Positions 1 through 8,071 of a stretch of DNA of 64,000 bases are shown here, one piece after another (position 1 is the stretch's first letter; each line of letters starts with the position of its first letter). Source of the DNA: Noviherbaspirillum aridicola (GTDB lineage: Bacteria > Pseudomonadota > Gammaproteobacteria > Burkholderiales > Burkholderiaceae_D); assembly GCF_019656455.1 (NCBI RefSeq), contig NZ_BPMK01000005.1, positions 163,784 to 227,783 on the forward strand. Direction: 5' to 3'. The position numbers were made by a program, and so were the translations under genes. The notes under the pieces are model-generated. The model ran no database searches, was not told the origin of the DNA, and saw nothing but the letters and a program-made list of their open reading frames with translations.

Positions 1-72
1 GCCGACTGGCTGCGCGCGCGGGGCCTGCCGGTGGAGTTCATGGAGTTTCAGCCGCCGGCCGCATCAAATTAA
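1..72 (+). CDS. 3' end of an unidentified gene
   Basis: Only the last 23 codons are inside the window, ending in TAA at 70-72; the visible tail reads ...VEFMEFQPPAASN. Codon use (strong GC third positions) matches the neighbours, so this looks like a genuine coding end. The piece is too short to assign a family. It lies 88 bp upstream of the TusA-like gene in the same direction. Confidence 0.5.
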   Translation, partial: ADWLRARGLPVEFMEFQPPAASN

Positions 73-160
73 TTGCATGTCTGCACTTGCTGCGTCGCAC
101 AAGCGTTCGAAAAATTCAGGTAGAATTTTTTTCCCTTCCTCTCCACGGTGAGCGGCAATC

Positions 161-388
161 ATGGAATTTCATAAAGAGCTGGACGCGCGTGGCCTGAACT
201 GCCCGCTCCCCATCCTCAAGGCAAAGAAGGCGCTGGCCGAAATGAGCAGCGGCGAAATCCTCCGGGTGGTCGCCACCGACCCGGGTTCGGTGCGCGACTT
301 CCAGGCCTTCGCCCGCCAGACCGGCAACCATCTCGTCGGCCAGAGCGAGAACAACCAGGAATTCACCTTCTTCATGCAGCGCAAATGA
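161..388 (+). CDS. TusA/SirA-family sulfurtransferase
   Basis: 75 aa, the usual size of the family. The defining CPxP motif is present as Cys14-Pro-Leu-Pro17 at the end of the first strand, after LDARGLN; this cysteine carries the persulfide in TusA. The rest (ILKAKKAL helix, VVATDPGS strand, then the DFQAFARQTG helix) fits the two-layer alpha/beta fold. Family members relay sulfur for tRNA thiolation, molybdenum cofactor or sulfur oxidation; nothing nearby decides which, and no tusBCDE genes are seen. The start at 161 gives a canonical N terminus. A TAGAAT hexamer at 121-126 could be its -10, but no good -35 is seen. Confidence 0.85.
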   Translation: MEFHKELDARGLNCPLPILKAKKALAEMSSGEILRVVATDPGSVRDFQAFARQTGNHLVGQSENNQEFTFFMQRK

Positions 389-492
389 ATGACGCGGCGC
401 ATGGCGCGCCGCCTCGTTCCCGCGTATGCTCCCCACGACCTGCGCGCCCCGGCGGCGCGCGGCCCCGCAACCCCAGGCAGCACCCGCATTTT

Positions 493-521
493 TTGGCTTT
501 TACGGCGAATTAGTGCATACT
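493..521 (+). promoter_or_regulatory. possible sigma-70 promoter upstream of etfB
   Basis: TTGGCT (493-498), 17-bp spacer, CATACT (516-521) in the 245-bp gap between the tusA-like gene and etfB. It would give a leader of about 105 nt. Weaker than the site at 555-583. Confidence 0.3.
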
Positions 522-554
522 CTCTACCAATGAAAAGAACGGTCGTGCTAAATT

Positions 555-583
555 CTGGCATCCCACCGGCCACTCTTTATAAT
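555..583 (+). promoter_or_regulatory. sigma-70 promoter for etfBA
   Basis: CTGGCA (-35, 555-560), 17-bp spacer, perfect TATAAT (-10, 578-583). The start point would fall near 590, leaving a leader of about 45 nt before the etfB ATG at 634. This is the best promoter match upstream of etfBA. Confidence 0.6.
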
Positions 584-633
584 CACGGTTTGGTTTACGT
601 TTACGTCAATTGTTTTCTTACAAAGGCAAAGCT

Positions 634-1383
634 ATGAAAGTCTTGGTTCCAGTCAAGCGAGTGGTGGACTACAACGTGAAGGTCCGGGTCAAGTCCGACG
701 GTTCGGGCGTGGACATCGCCAACGTGAAGATGTCGATGAACCCGTTCGATGAAATCGCGGTGGAAGAAGCGACCCGCCTGAAGGAAGCAGGCGCAGCGAC
801 CGAAGTCGTTGCCGTTTCCTGCGGCGTGACCCAGTGCCAGGAAACCCTGCGTACCGCGATGGCGATCGGCGCCGACCGCGGCATCCTGGTCGAGACCGAT
901 GTCGAGCTGCAGCCGCTGGCCGTGGCCAAGCTGCTCAAGGCGCTGGCCGACAAGGAGCAGCCGCAGCTGATCATCCTCGGCAAGCAGGCCATCGACGACG
1001 ACTGCAACCAGACCGGCCAGATGCTGGCCGCGCTGCTGGGCTGGCCGCAGGCGACCTTCGCCTCCAAGGTGACGGTCGAAGGCGGGAAGGCCACCGTGAC
1101 GCGCGAAGTGGACGGCGGCCTGGAGACCCTGGCGCTGCAGCTGCCGGCGGTAGTGACTACCGACCTGCGCCTGAACGAGCCGCGCTACGTGACCCTGCCC
1201 AACATCATGAAGGCCAAGAAGAAGCCGCTGGAAACCGTCAAGCCCGCCGACCTCGGCGTGGACGTGGCGCCGCGCCTGAAGACCCTGAAGGTCTCCGAGC
1301 CGCCCAAGCGTTCCGCCGGCATCACCGTGCCCGACGCCGCCACCCTGGTCGCCAAGCTCAAGAACGAAGCCAAGGTCATCTAA
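634..1383 (+). CDS. etfB: electron transfer flavoprotein, beta subunit
   Basis: 249 aa, exactly the family length. Starts [19 protein letters not shown], the typical EtfB N terminus, and contains the ETF beta signature region with the conserved adenine-nucleotide (AMP) domain. A TTG nine codons upstream would extend the frame, but the ATG at 634 matches family N termini. EtfB pairs with EtfA to carry electrons from acyl-CoA dehydrogenases to ETF:ubiquinone oxidoreductase. etfA follows after 37 bp, so the two are co-transcribed; two acyl-CoA dehydrogenases in this window (from 2475 and 19645) are likely donors. Confidence 0.97.
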   Translation: MKVLVPVKRVVDYNVKVRVKSDGSGVDIANVKMSMNPFDEIAVEEATRLKEAGAATEVVAVSCGVTQCQETLRTAMAIGADRGILVETDVELQPLAVAKLLKALADKEQPQLIILGKQAIDDDCNQTGQMLAALLGWPQATFASKVTVEGGKATVTREVDGGLETLALQLPAVVTTDLRLNEPRYVTLPNIMKAKKKPLETVKPADLGVDVAPRLKTLKVSEPPKRSAGITVPDAATLVAKLKNEAKVI

Positions 1384-1420
1384 GACCACACCGTCCACGA
1401 TATTCGGAACAGGATTCATC

Positions 1421-2350
1421 ATGACCGCACTCGTCATCGCAGAACACGATAACGCTTCCCTGAAGGGCAGCACCCTCAACACCATCACCGCGGCCGCAGC
1501 CTGCGGCGGCGACATCCACGTGCTGGTCGCCGGCCACAATGCCGGCGGCGCAGCCGAAGCCGCGTCCAAGATCGGCGGCGTGACCAAGGTGCTGCTCGCC
1601 GACGCCGCCCACTTCGCCGACGGCCTCGCCGAGAACGTCGCCGAGCAGGTGCTCGCCGTGGCCTCGTCCTACTCGCACATCCTGGCTCCCGCCACCGCCT
1701 TCGGCAAGAACGTGCTGCCGCGCGTGGCCGCCAAGCTGGACGTCGGCCAGATCTCCGAAATCACCAAGGTCGTTTCGCCCGATACCTTCGAGCGCCCGAT
1801 CTACGCCGGCAACGCGATCGCCACCGTGCAGTCGGCCGATGCGGTCAAGGTCATCACCGTGCGTACCACCGGTTTCGACGCCGCCGGCAGCGGCGGCAGC
1901 GCGGCGGTCGAGAACGTCGGCGCCGTCGCCGACTCGGGCAAGTCTTCCTTCGTCTCGCGCGAAGTCGCCAAGTCCGACCGCCCGGAACTGACCGCCGCCA
2001 AGGTCATCGTCTCCGGCGGCCGCGGCATGGGCTCCGGCGAAGCCTTCAAGGTCCTCGAACCCCTGGCCGACAAGCTCGGCGCCGCCATGGGCGCGTCGCG
2101 CGCCGCGGTCGACGCCGGCTTCGTGCCCAACGACTGGCAGGTCGGCCAGACCGGCAAGATCGTCGCGCCGCAGCTCTACATCGCGGTCGGCATCTCCGGC
2201 GCGATCCAGCACCTGGCAGGCATGAAGGATTCCAAGACCATCGTCGCCATCAACAAGGATCCGGAAGCACCGATCTTCTCGGTGGCCGACTACGGCATCG
2301 TCGGCGACCTGTTCGAGGTCGTGCCGCAGCTGGTGAAAGAACTCGGCTGA
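1421..2350 (+). CDS. etfA: electron transfer flavoprotein, alpha subunit
   Basis: 309 aa. The N-terminal alpha/beta domain is followed by the conserved FAD-binding C-terminal domain: [12 protein letters not shown], then [23 protein letters not shown] and [10 protein letters not shown], all hallmarks of EtfA. It binds the redox-active FAD of the heterodimer. The gene sits 37 bp after etfB; the 124-bp region after it holds a terminator-like structure that ends just before the acyl-CoA dehydrogenase gene. Confidence 0.97.
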   Translation: MTALVIAEHDNASLKGSTLNTITAAAACGGDIHVLVAGHNAGGAAEAASKIGGVTKVLLADAAHFADGLAENVAEQVLAVASSYSHILAPATAFGKNVLPRVAAKLDVGQISEITKVVSPDTFERPIYAGNAIATVQSADAVKVITVRTTGFDAAGSGGSAAVENVGAVADSGKSSFVSREVAKSDRPELTAAKVIVSGGRGMGSGEAFKVLEPLADKLGAAMGASRAAVDAGFVPNDWQVGQTGKIVAPQLYIAVGISGAIQHLAGMKDSKTIVAINKDPEAPIFSVADYGIVGDLFEVVPQLVKELG

Positions 2351-2371
2351 CAAAGTCTTTTTGATGTTCGG

Positions 2372-2460
2372 CGGGCAGGACTTGCCGGGTTTGTCGCGCG
2401 GCTGACAGGAAGCATTCCTGGGGCTGGCGATAATTCCGCAAAGACCTGCCCGATTTTTTT
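2372..2460 (+). terminator. long-range terminator-like element in the leader of the acyl-CoA dehydrogenase gene
   Basis: CGGGCAGG (2372-2379) and CCTGCCCG (2445-2452) are perfect complements, and the second arm is followed by A and seven Ts (2454-2460). The arms are 65 nt apart, with smaller local hairpins possible between them (AGGAA/TTCCT; GGCA/TGCC overlapping the first arm). The T-run ends 14 nt before the ATG at 2475. It could simply terminate etfBA or act as an attenuator. Confidence 0.4.
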
Positions 2461-2474
2461 ATCTGGAGAGTTAG

Positions 2475-4265
2475 ATGAGCTATGTCGCCCCGTTGAAGGA
2501 CATGCGGTTCGTGCTGAATGAGCTGGCCGGCCTGTCCGAAGTGAACGCCTTGCCCGGCTGCGAAGACGCGAGCCCGGAAACCGTCGAGGCGGTGCTGGAA
2601 GAGAACGCGAAATTCTGCAGCGAGGTGATCGCGCCGCTGAACGTCGCGGGCGACAAGGAACCGAGCTTCTGGAAGGACGGCACGGTCACCACCACCAAGG
2701 GCTTCAGGGATGCATTCAGGGCCTTCGGCGAAGCCGGCTGGCAGGGCGTCCAGCATCCGGTGGAATTCGGCGGCCAGGGCCTGCCCAAGCTGGTGGCCAC
2801 TCCCTGCATCGAAATGCTCAACTCCGCGAACCTGTCCTTCGCGCTGTGCCCGCTGCTGACCGACGGCGCGATCGAGGCACTGATGACCGCGGGCAGCGAC
2901 GAGCAGAAGAACACGTATCTCGCCAACCTGATCTCGGGCAAGTGGACCGGCACCATGAACCTGACCGAGCCGCAGGCCGGCTCCGACCTCGCGCTGGTGC
3001 GCACGCGCGCGGTGCCGCAGGGCGACGGCACCTACAAGATCTCCGGCACCAAGATCTTCATCACCTACGGTGAGCACGACATGGCGGAAAACATCGTGCA
3101 CCTGGTGCTGGCGCGCACCCCCGATGCGCCGGAAGGCGTCAAGGGCATCTCGCTGTTCATCGTGCCGAAGTTCCTGGTCAACGCCGACGGTTCGCTCGGC
3201 GCGCGCAACGACGTCCACTGCGTATCGATCGAACACAAGCTCGGCATCAAGGCCAGCCCGACCGCGGTGCTGCAGTTCGGCGACCACGGCGGCGCCATCG
3301 GCACTCTGGTCGGCGAGGAAAACCGCGGCCTCGAATACATGTTCATCATGATGAATGCCGCCCGCTTCGCCGTCGGCATGCAGGGCATCGCCGTCGCCGA
3401 GCGCGCCTACCAGCAGGCGGTGCAATACGCGCGCGACCGGCTGCAGTCGCGCGACCTGGCCGGCTCCAGCGGACCGGTTGCCATCATTCATCACCCGGAT
3501 GTGCGCCGCATGCTGATGTCGATGCGCTCGCAGGTCGAAGCCGCGCGCGCCCTGGCCTATGTGACCGCCGCCGCCTACGATGCCGCCCACCATCATGCGG
3601 ACGACGCCGTGCGCAAGGCCAACCAGGCCTTCTATGAATACATGGTCCCGGTGGTGAAGGGCTGGTCGACCGAGCTGTCGATCGATGTCGCCTCCACCGG
3701 CGTGCAGGTGCACGGCGGCATGGGCTTCATCGAAGAAACCGGCGCCGCGCAGCACTATCGCGACGCCCGCATCCTGCCGATCTATGAAGGCACCACCGCG
3801 ATCCAGGCCAACGACCTCGTCGGCCGCAAGACCGCGCGCGACGGCGGCGCGACCGCGAAGGCCATTCTCGGCCAGGTGCGTCGCACCGAAGAAGAGCTCG
3901 CGTCCTCGTCGTCGGCCGATCTCGCCGTCATCCGAAAACGCCTCGCCGCCGCATCCAAGGCATTCGGCGACGTCGTCGATTACGTCGCGGGCAACATGAA
4001 GACCGACATCAAGGGCGTGTTCGCCGGCAGCGTTCCTTACCTGAAGATGGCGGGCATCGTGCTGGGCGGCTGGCAGATGGCGCGCGCTGCGCTGATCGCC
4101 GAGCGCAAGCTTGCCGCGGGGGAGGGCGATGCCGATTTCTACCGCACCAAGATCGCCACGGCGCGCTTCTTCGCCGACTACATGCTGTCGCAGGCCGACG
4201 CCTACCGCGCCGCCATCGTCGAGGGCAGCGCGGGCGTGCTTGCGGTACCGGTCGAGCAGTTCTGA
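2475..4265 (+). CDS. acyl-CoA dehydrogenase, large DmdC/AcdB-type with C-terminal extension
   Basis: 596 aa, longer than classical 380-400 aa acyl-CoA dehydrogenases and typical of the subgroup with an extra C-terminal helical domain (annotated in many proteobacteria as 3-methylmercaptopropionyl-CoA dehydrogenase-like). Visible: N-terminal helices, a middle beta domain with the FAD-contacting LTEPQAGSDLAL, and the C-terminal core ending in VHGGMGF...PIYEGTTAIQANDL, where Glu438 in IYEGT is the likely catalytic base. Substrate chain length cannot be told from sequence. The gene follows etfBA in the same direction, so electrons probably pass straight to that ETF. A strong hairpin terminator follows. 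Confidence 0.9.
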   Translation: MSYVAPLKDMRFVLNELAGLSEVNALPGCEDASPETVEAVLEENAKFCSEVIAPLNVAGDKEPSFWKDGTVTTTKGFRDAFRAFGEAGWQGVQHPVEFGGQGLPKLVATPCIEMLNSANLSFALCPLLTDGAIEALMTAGSDEQKNTYLANLISGKWTGTMNLTEPQAGSDLALVRTRAVPQGDGTYKISGTKIFITYGEHDMAENIVHLVLARTPDAPEGVKGISLFIVPKFLVNADGSLGARNDVHCVSIEHKLGIKASPTAVLQFGDHGGAIGTLVGEENRGLEYMFIMMNAARFAVGMQGIAVAERAYQQAVQYARDRLQSRDLAGSSGPVAIIHHPDVRRMLMSMRSQVEAARALAYVTAAAYDAAHHHADDAVRKANQAFYEYMVPVVKGWSTELSIDVASTGVQVHGGMGFIEETGAAQHYRDARILPIYEGTTAIQANDLVGRKTARDGGATAKAILGQVRRTEEELASSSSADLAVIRKRLAAASKAFGDVVDYVAGNMKTDIKGVFAGSVPYLKMAGIVLGGWQMARAALIAERKLAAGEGDADFYRTKIATARFFADYMLSQADAYRAAIVEGSAGVLAVPVEQF

Positions 4266-4287
4266 CACGCGAGGCATCGCGCCACGG

Positions 4288-4315
4288 AAAGGCAGCCGAA
4301 AGGCTGCCTTTTTTT
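4288..4315 (+). terminator. rho-independent terminator
   Basis: AAAGGCAGCC, GAAA tetraloop, GGCTGCCTTT followed by Ts to 4315; 22 bp after the acyl-CoA dehydrogenase stop. Confidence 0.88.
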
Positions 4316-4399
4316 CATCCCGCCGCTGAACTCCGATGATGTTTTCCAATCTGCCGAGTACGGACTTCATCTACGCTGGTTTCAGATCGGGAGGCGATC

Positions 4400-4834
4400 A
4401 TGAAACGTTGGTTGGCAACGGCAGGCTTGCTCATCGGCTTGTGCGGATACTGGACGCCGGCGGCGGCGATCGACGCGCTGACGACCGGGGACGCGATCGC
4501 GATCCACCAGGCGGTGCGCACGCAGATGGACGCGCTGTCGAATGACGACGCGGACGGCGCGTTCCGGCTGACCACCCAGGAAAAGCGCCACCTGATCGGC
4601 AGCCCCGATAACTTCCTGCGCATGATCAAGGAAGAATACAACCCGCTCTACCGCCACCGCGGCGTCATCTTCTCCAGCCCGGAAGTGGTGGATGGCGACG
4701 CCGTGCAGCTGGTACGCGTCACCGACGGCGCCGGCAAGGTCTGGATCGCGGTGTTCTGGATGCTGCAGGAGGACGACGGCAACTGGAAGATCGACGGCTG
4801 CCACCTGCTCGGTACCAACACCCTGTCTATCTGA
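4400..4834 (+). CDS. secreted DUF4864-domain protein
   Basis: 144 aa. Residues 1-23 form a signal peptide (MKRW, hydrophobic LATAGLLIGLCGYW, then AAA before cleavage). The mature part has the DUF4864 pattern: IHQAVRTQMDALSNDDADGAF, a PDNFLRMIKEEY block, then two strand pairs ending WIAVFWMLQEDDGNWKIDGC. DUF4864 is an NTF2/Cif-like cystatin-type small fold of unknown function, probably periplasmic. The last 8 bp overlap the convergent minus-strand gene ending at 4827. Confidence 0.8.
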   Translation: MKRWLATAGLLIGLCGYWTPAAAIDALTTGDAIAIHQAVRTQMDALSNDDADGAFRLTTQEKRHLIGSPDNFLRMIKEEYNPLYRHRGVIFSSPEVVDGDAVQLVRVTDGAGKVWIAVFWMLQEDDGNWKIDGCHLLGTNTLSI

Positions 4835-5183
4835 GCCGTCCCACGTAGGCCCGCTCCTCGTCCGCCTGCGGCTGCCGCGGTTTCTCCGCCGCCTGTTGCG
4901 GGGCGAGACGCGCCAGCAGCGGCGGCTTCGGCGGCGTGCGCACGAACAGGCCGTCCGGGCCGAAGTAGAGCGCTTCCAGCTTCTCGCAGATCTGCGCCAG
5001 GTCGTCGCCGTCCATGCGCGCGGCGAGGTCCAGCACATGCCGGCAGTAGCCCGGGTCAATGCGCATGTACTCGATGTCGGTGATGCGCCCGTTCTGCCGG
5101 CGCAGGATCACATGCAGCCGGCTCATCAGCGCGAAGGCCTGGTTTTCAAGCGTGGTCAGGTTGACTTGTTCGAGTGCGCTCAT
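4827..5183 (-). CDS. conserved protein of unknown function, translationally coupled to amtB
   Basis: 118 aa, not recognised. The N-terminal two thirds looks helical and folded (LTTLENQAFALMSRLHVILRR, then a DIEYMRIDPGYCRHVLDLAARM block and DLAQICEKLEALYF), while the C terminus is Pro/Gln/Ala-rich (about residues 84-108) and probably disordered. No signal peptide or membrane segment. Its ATG overlaps the amtB stop in an ATGA (5180-5183), so it is translated from the amtB mRNA. In most bacteria this position holds glnK, encoding the PII protein that plugs AmtB, but this protein has no PII features such as the T-loop. A role linked to ammonium transport or nitrogen status is inference from position only. 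Confidence 0.75.
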   Translation of the reverse strand: MSALEQVNLTTLENQAFALMSRLHVILRRQNGRITDIEYMRIDPGYCRHVLDLAARMDGDDLAQICEKLEALYFGPDGLFVRTPPKPPLLARLAPQQAAEKPRQPQADEERAYVGRLR

Positions 5184-6508
5184 GCCACATGCTCCCCATG
5201 CTGTTGCAGATCGAGTCCGTCCTGTTCCTGTTCGGGCGTGACGCGCAGGCCGACCACCGCGTGCACCAGCCCCAGGATGAGGGCGGTCATGATCGCCGAG
5301 TAGGCCACCGTGACCACCACGCCGAAGCCCTGCGTGGCCAGGCTGCCGCTCACGCCGCCGATTTCCTTGACCGCGAAAACGCCGGTCAGCAGCGCGCCGG
5401 CGATGCCTGCGATCGCGTGCACGCCGAACACATCGAGCGAGTCGTCATAACCGAGCATGGACTTGAGCGAAGTCGCCCCCCAGTAGCAGGCAAGGCCGGC
5501 GACGGCGCCGATGGCCAGCGCGCCGCCGGGCGCCACGAAGCCCGAGGCCGGTGTGATCGCCACCAGGCCGGCCACCGCGCCCGACACCAGGCCGAGCACG
5601 GACGGCTTGCCGCGCCGTATCCACTCGCCCGCCATCCAGGCGAGGGCGCCGGCGGCGGCCGCCAGTTGCGTGACCAGCATCGCCATCCCGGCACGACCGT
5701 CGGCAGCCGCCGCCGACCCGGCATTGAAACCGAACCAGCCCACCCACAGCAGCGACGCGCCGACCACGGTCAGCACCAGGTTATGCGGCGGCATCGGCTC
5801 ACGCCCGAAGCCGGCGCGCGGCCCGACGGCGATGGCCGCCACCAGCCCCGAGATGCCGGCATTGATATGCACGACCGTGCCGCCGGCGAAATCGAGCACC
5901 CCCTTGGCGGCCAGCCAGCCACCCGGCTCCCATACCCAGTGCGCCACCGGCGCGTACACTAGGAGCGACCAGATCGCGATAAACAGGATCAGCGCGGAAA
6001 ACTTCATGCGCTCGGCGAACGCGCCCGTGATCAGCGCCGGCGTGATGATGGCGAACGTCAGCTGAAACATCACGAACACGCTTTCCGGAACGGTGGGTGC
6101 GAGATGATGTACGGTCAGCTTGCCGCCGTCCTTCAGAAACTCCATCCCGTCCAGCATCGCACGCCCGGCGCCGCCCAGCCAGGGCGTGCCGGGGGTGAAG
6201 GCGATGCTGTAGCCGATCAGCACCCACAGCACGCTGACCAGGCACGCCGCCGCGAAGCTCTGCGCCATGGTGCCGAGGGCGTTTTTCTTGCGCACCATGC
6301 CGGTGTAAAACAGTGCGAGGCCCGGAATCGTCATCAGCAGCACCAGCGCGGAAGAGATCATCATCCATGCGGTGTCGCCCGCACTGATGGCGGAGGCGGC
6401 GACCAGGGTCGGCCGCGCGAGCGGCTCCTGAGCACACGCGGGCGCAATGGCGGTCAGAAGGGACGGGAGCAGGAGGAAACGGCGTAACGCGGCTGAGAGC
6501 GGCTTCAT
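5180..6508 (-). CDS. amtB: ammonium transporter AmtB
   Basis: 442 aa with a signal peptide (about residues 1-26, ending ACA) and eleven hydrophobic segments, as in AmtB/Rh channels. Key residues visible: DFAGGTVVHINAGISGL, which carries the conserved Asp and first pore histidine, and DVFGVHAIAGI with the second pore histidine of the twin-His motif. It moves ammonium/ammonia across the inner membrane. The stop overlaps the start of the downstream 118-aa gene. A GGGGA ribosome site lies 4-5 nt before the ATG, and a candidate sigma-54 promoter lies 36-51 nt upstream, so expression is probably under NtrC nitrogen control. No glnK is present in the window. Confidence 0.96.
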   Translation of the reverse strand: MKPLSAALRRFLLLPSLLTAIAPACAQEPLARPTLVAASAISAGDTAWMMISSALVLLMTIPGLALFYTGMVRKKNALGTMAQSFAAACLVSVLWVLIGYSIAFTPGTPWLGGAGRAMLDGMEFLKDGGKLTVHHLAPTVPESVFVMFQLTFAIITPALITGAFAERMKFSALILFIAIWSLLVYAPVAHWVWEPGGWLAAKGVLDFAGGTVVHINAGISGLVAAIAVGPRAGFGREPMPPHNLVLTVVGASLLWVGWFGFNAGSAAAADGRAGMAMLVTQLAAAAGALAWMAGEWIRRGKPSVLGLVSGAVAGLVAITPASGFVAPGGALAIGAVAGLACYWGATSLKSMLGYDDSLDVFGVHAIAGIAGALLTGVFAVKEIGGVSGSLATQGFGVVVTVAYSAIMTALILGLVHAVVGLRVTPEQEQDGLDLQQHGEHVA

Positions 6509-6543
6509 GGAATCCCCGGTTGGTTGGCAGGCAGACAGGATTC

Positions 6544-6559
6544 AGCACGAAACATGCCA
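6544..6559 (-). promoter_or_regulatory. candidate sigma-54 (-24/-12) promoter of amtB
   Basis: On the minus strand this reads TGGCATGTTTCGTGCT, matching TGGCAYG-N4-TTGCW with the required GG-N10-GC spacing; only the first T of the -12 element differs. Transcription would start near 6533, giving a leader of about 25 nt before amtB. Sigma-54 control of amtB is standard in proteobacteria. Confidence 0.55.
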
Positions 6560-6608
6560 CGGGGAAAACCGGGTTTGCGCGCCGCAGAGGGGCGCCGGGC
6601 GAGGCGCC

Positions 6609-6636
6609 GTGCACCGTCGCGGAACGCCCGGTGCAC
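6609..6636 (-). promoter_or_regulatory. NtrC-like palindrome upstream of amtB
   Basis: GTGCACC (6609-6615) and GGTGCAC (6630-6636) form a perfect inverted repeat. The half-sites match NtrC (TGCACC ... GGTGCA), but the spacer is 14 bp rather than the usual 5 bp. The centre lies about 90 bp upstream of the predicted sigma-54 start, a typical enhancer distance. Confidence 0.42.
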
Positions 6637-6700
6637 AACTTCCGGTTACGCCGGCCGCGGTCGTACGGAGCGCCGCACGAAAGTCGCGCGCGCGTCCACC

Positions 6701-7051
6701 TCAGCCGTAGGCGCCGCCGGTGTAGAGCAGGTCGAACACGCGGGCGATGGCGGCGATCAGGGCGATGGCGCCGCCGCCATAAGTGAGCACCAGCAGCAGC
6801 ACCAGCGGCCAGCCCGAGGACGACTGCCTGCCCGACGCGGCATTGTGCTGCCCGTCCCATTTCTCGTCCGGCGTCAGGCCGATCACCAGGGCCTCGAGGA
6901 ATCCCGCGAACACCGACAGCGGGAACAGCAGGACATGCAGCCATGCCCATTTGTCCCTGCTGCCATACAGATAGAAGCGGTGAGCGCCGACTCCGCCGAG
7001 CACGGCGGCAAGCAGGGTGGCAAGGGTCTTGTTTTTATGTGCGGCCATCAT
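6701..7051 (-). CDS. TM2-domain membrane protein
   Basis: 116 aa. The N terminus has the TM2 pattern: [25 protein letters not shown], where G-x-x-G-x-HRFYLG is the conserved turn, followed by a second hydrophobic helix ([16 protein letters not shown]). A hydrophilic linker (residues about 62-80) then leads to a third hydrophobic segment ([22 protein letters not shown]). TM2 proteins are small inner-membrane proteins of unclear function. The frame starts with two Met codons; 7048 is an equally possible start. The gene is 192 bp upstream of amtB on the same strand, but the promoter signals in that gap suggest amtB has its own start. Confidence 0.8.
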   Translation of the reverse strand: MMAAHKNKTLATLLAAVLGGVGAHRFYLYGSRDKWAWLHVLLFPLSVFAGFLEALVIGLTPDEKWDGQHNAASGRQSSSGWPLVLLLVLTYGGGAIALIAAIARVFDLLYTGGAYG

Positions 7052-7154
7052 TCCATGTTATGCGCAGGGCAAGATTGCGGGATCAAAGCGAGGCGTAGTG
7101 TGCACGACCGTGCGGACGCTTGCAATGCGGGAAGGCCGGAAACCGGCAGCATTC

Positions 7155-7184
7155 TTGCGGCTCGGCCGAAACACGGGCTATAAT
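7155..7184 (+). promoter_or_regulatory. promoter of the rpsP operon
   Basis: TTGCGG (7155-7160), 18-bp spacer, perfect TATAAT (7179-7184), 43 bp before the rpsP ATG. Confidence 0.6.
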
Positions 7185-7226
7185 GCTCGGCTTTTTCCGT
7201 CCTCGAACAATTTTTGGAAGCAGACT

Positions 7227-7478
7227 ATGGTCGTTATTCGTCTTTCCCGCGCCGGCGCCAAGAAGCGCCCGTTCTACAACATCGTCGCCACCGACTCGCG
7301 CAACCGCCGCGACGGCCGTTTCATCGAGCGCCTGGGTTTCTACAACCCGGTCGCCTCCGGCAAGGATGAAGGTTTCCGTATCGCCCAGGACCGCCTGGCA
7401 CACTGGCAAGGCGTTGGCGCACAACTGTCGCCGACCGTTGCCCGCCTGGTCAAGGCAGCCGGCAAGGCCGCTGCCTGA
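7227..7478 (+). CDS. rpsP: 30S ribosomal protein S16
   Basis: 83 aa, normal S16 length. [25 protein letters not shown] is the standard N terminus, followed by [12 protein letters not shown]. An SD-like GGAAG lies 6 nt before the ATG at 7227. First gene of the classic rpsP-rimM-trmD-rplS operon. Confidence 0.97.
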   Translation: MVVIRLSRAGAKKRPFYNIVATDSRNRRDGRFIERLGFYNPVASGKDEGFRIAQDRLAHWQGVGAQLSPTVARLVKAAGKAAA

Positions 7479-7516
7479 TTCCGACGCAAGCGTTCCTCGA
7501 TCATCGCGCATCGGGC

Positions 7517-8047
7517 ATGTCGGTTCCTGACGACCTGGTGCTGGTCGGGCACATATCGGGCGCCTACGGCATACACGGATGGGTGCGTATCCGTCCCTAT
7601 TCGGACGATGCCGACGCCCTGCTGAATGCGAAGACCTGGTGGCTGGACAAGCCTGCGCTGCGCGACGTCGACGTGATGCAGGCCAAGGCCCACGGCGAAG
7701 ACGTGGTCGCCCGCCTGGTCGGAGTCGCCGACCGCGACGCGGCCGAAGCGCTGCGCGGAACCACGGTGCAGATCCGGCGCAGCCACTTTCCTGCACTGGA
7801 CGAGGACGAGTTCTACTGGGTCGACCTGATCGGCCTGCAGGTGCATAACCTGGAAGGTGAACTGCTCGGCAGCGTGGCCGACCTGATGGACAACGGCGCG
7901 CATCCGATTCTGCGGGTGCAGGCGCCGGCCGCCGGCGAAGGCGGCGACAAGCCGAAGGAATGGCTGATTCCGTTCGTCGACCAGTTTGTCAAGACGGTCG
8001 ACCAGACGGAAAAGAAGATAGTGGTGGACTGGGGGCTGGACTTCTAG
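7517..8047 (+). CDS. rimM: 16S rRNA processing protein RimM
   Basis: 176 aa. The N-terminal RimM domain (VLVGHISGAYGIHGWVRIRPYSD) is followed by the C-terminal PRC-barrel (DEFYWVDLIGLQVHNLEGELLGSV ... WLIPFVDQFVKTVD). It assists maturation of the 30S head and binds S19. It lies 38 bp after rpsP and 24 bp before trmD. Confidence 0.96.
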   Translation: MSVPDDLVLVGHISGAYGIHGWVRIRPYSDDADALLNAKTWWLDKPALRDVDVMQAKAHGEDVVARLVGVADRDAAEALRGTTVQIRRSHFPALDEDEFYWVDLIGLQVHNLEGELLGSVADLMDNGAHPILRVQAPAAGEGGDKPKEWLIPFVDQFVKTVDQTEKKIVVDWGLDF

Positions 8048-8071
8048 TCAGTCGAGGCAAAGGGGCAGGGC

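Noticed and set aside
81-126. Promoter for the tusA-like gene
   Set aside because: TAGAAT is a fair -10, but no -35 lies at 15-19 bp (the nearest TTGCTG is 28 bp away).
2250-4370. 706-codon open frame on the minus strand opposite the acyl-CoA dehydrogenase
   Set aside because: Low-complexity His/Arg/Gly/Ala-rich translation with no domain, caused by GC-rich codons of the real gene.
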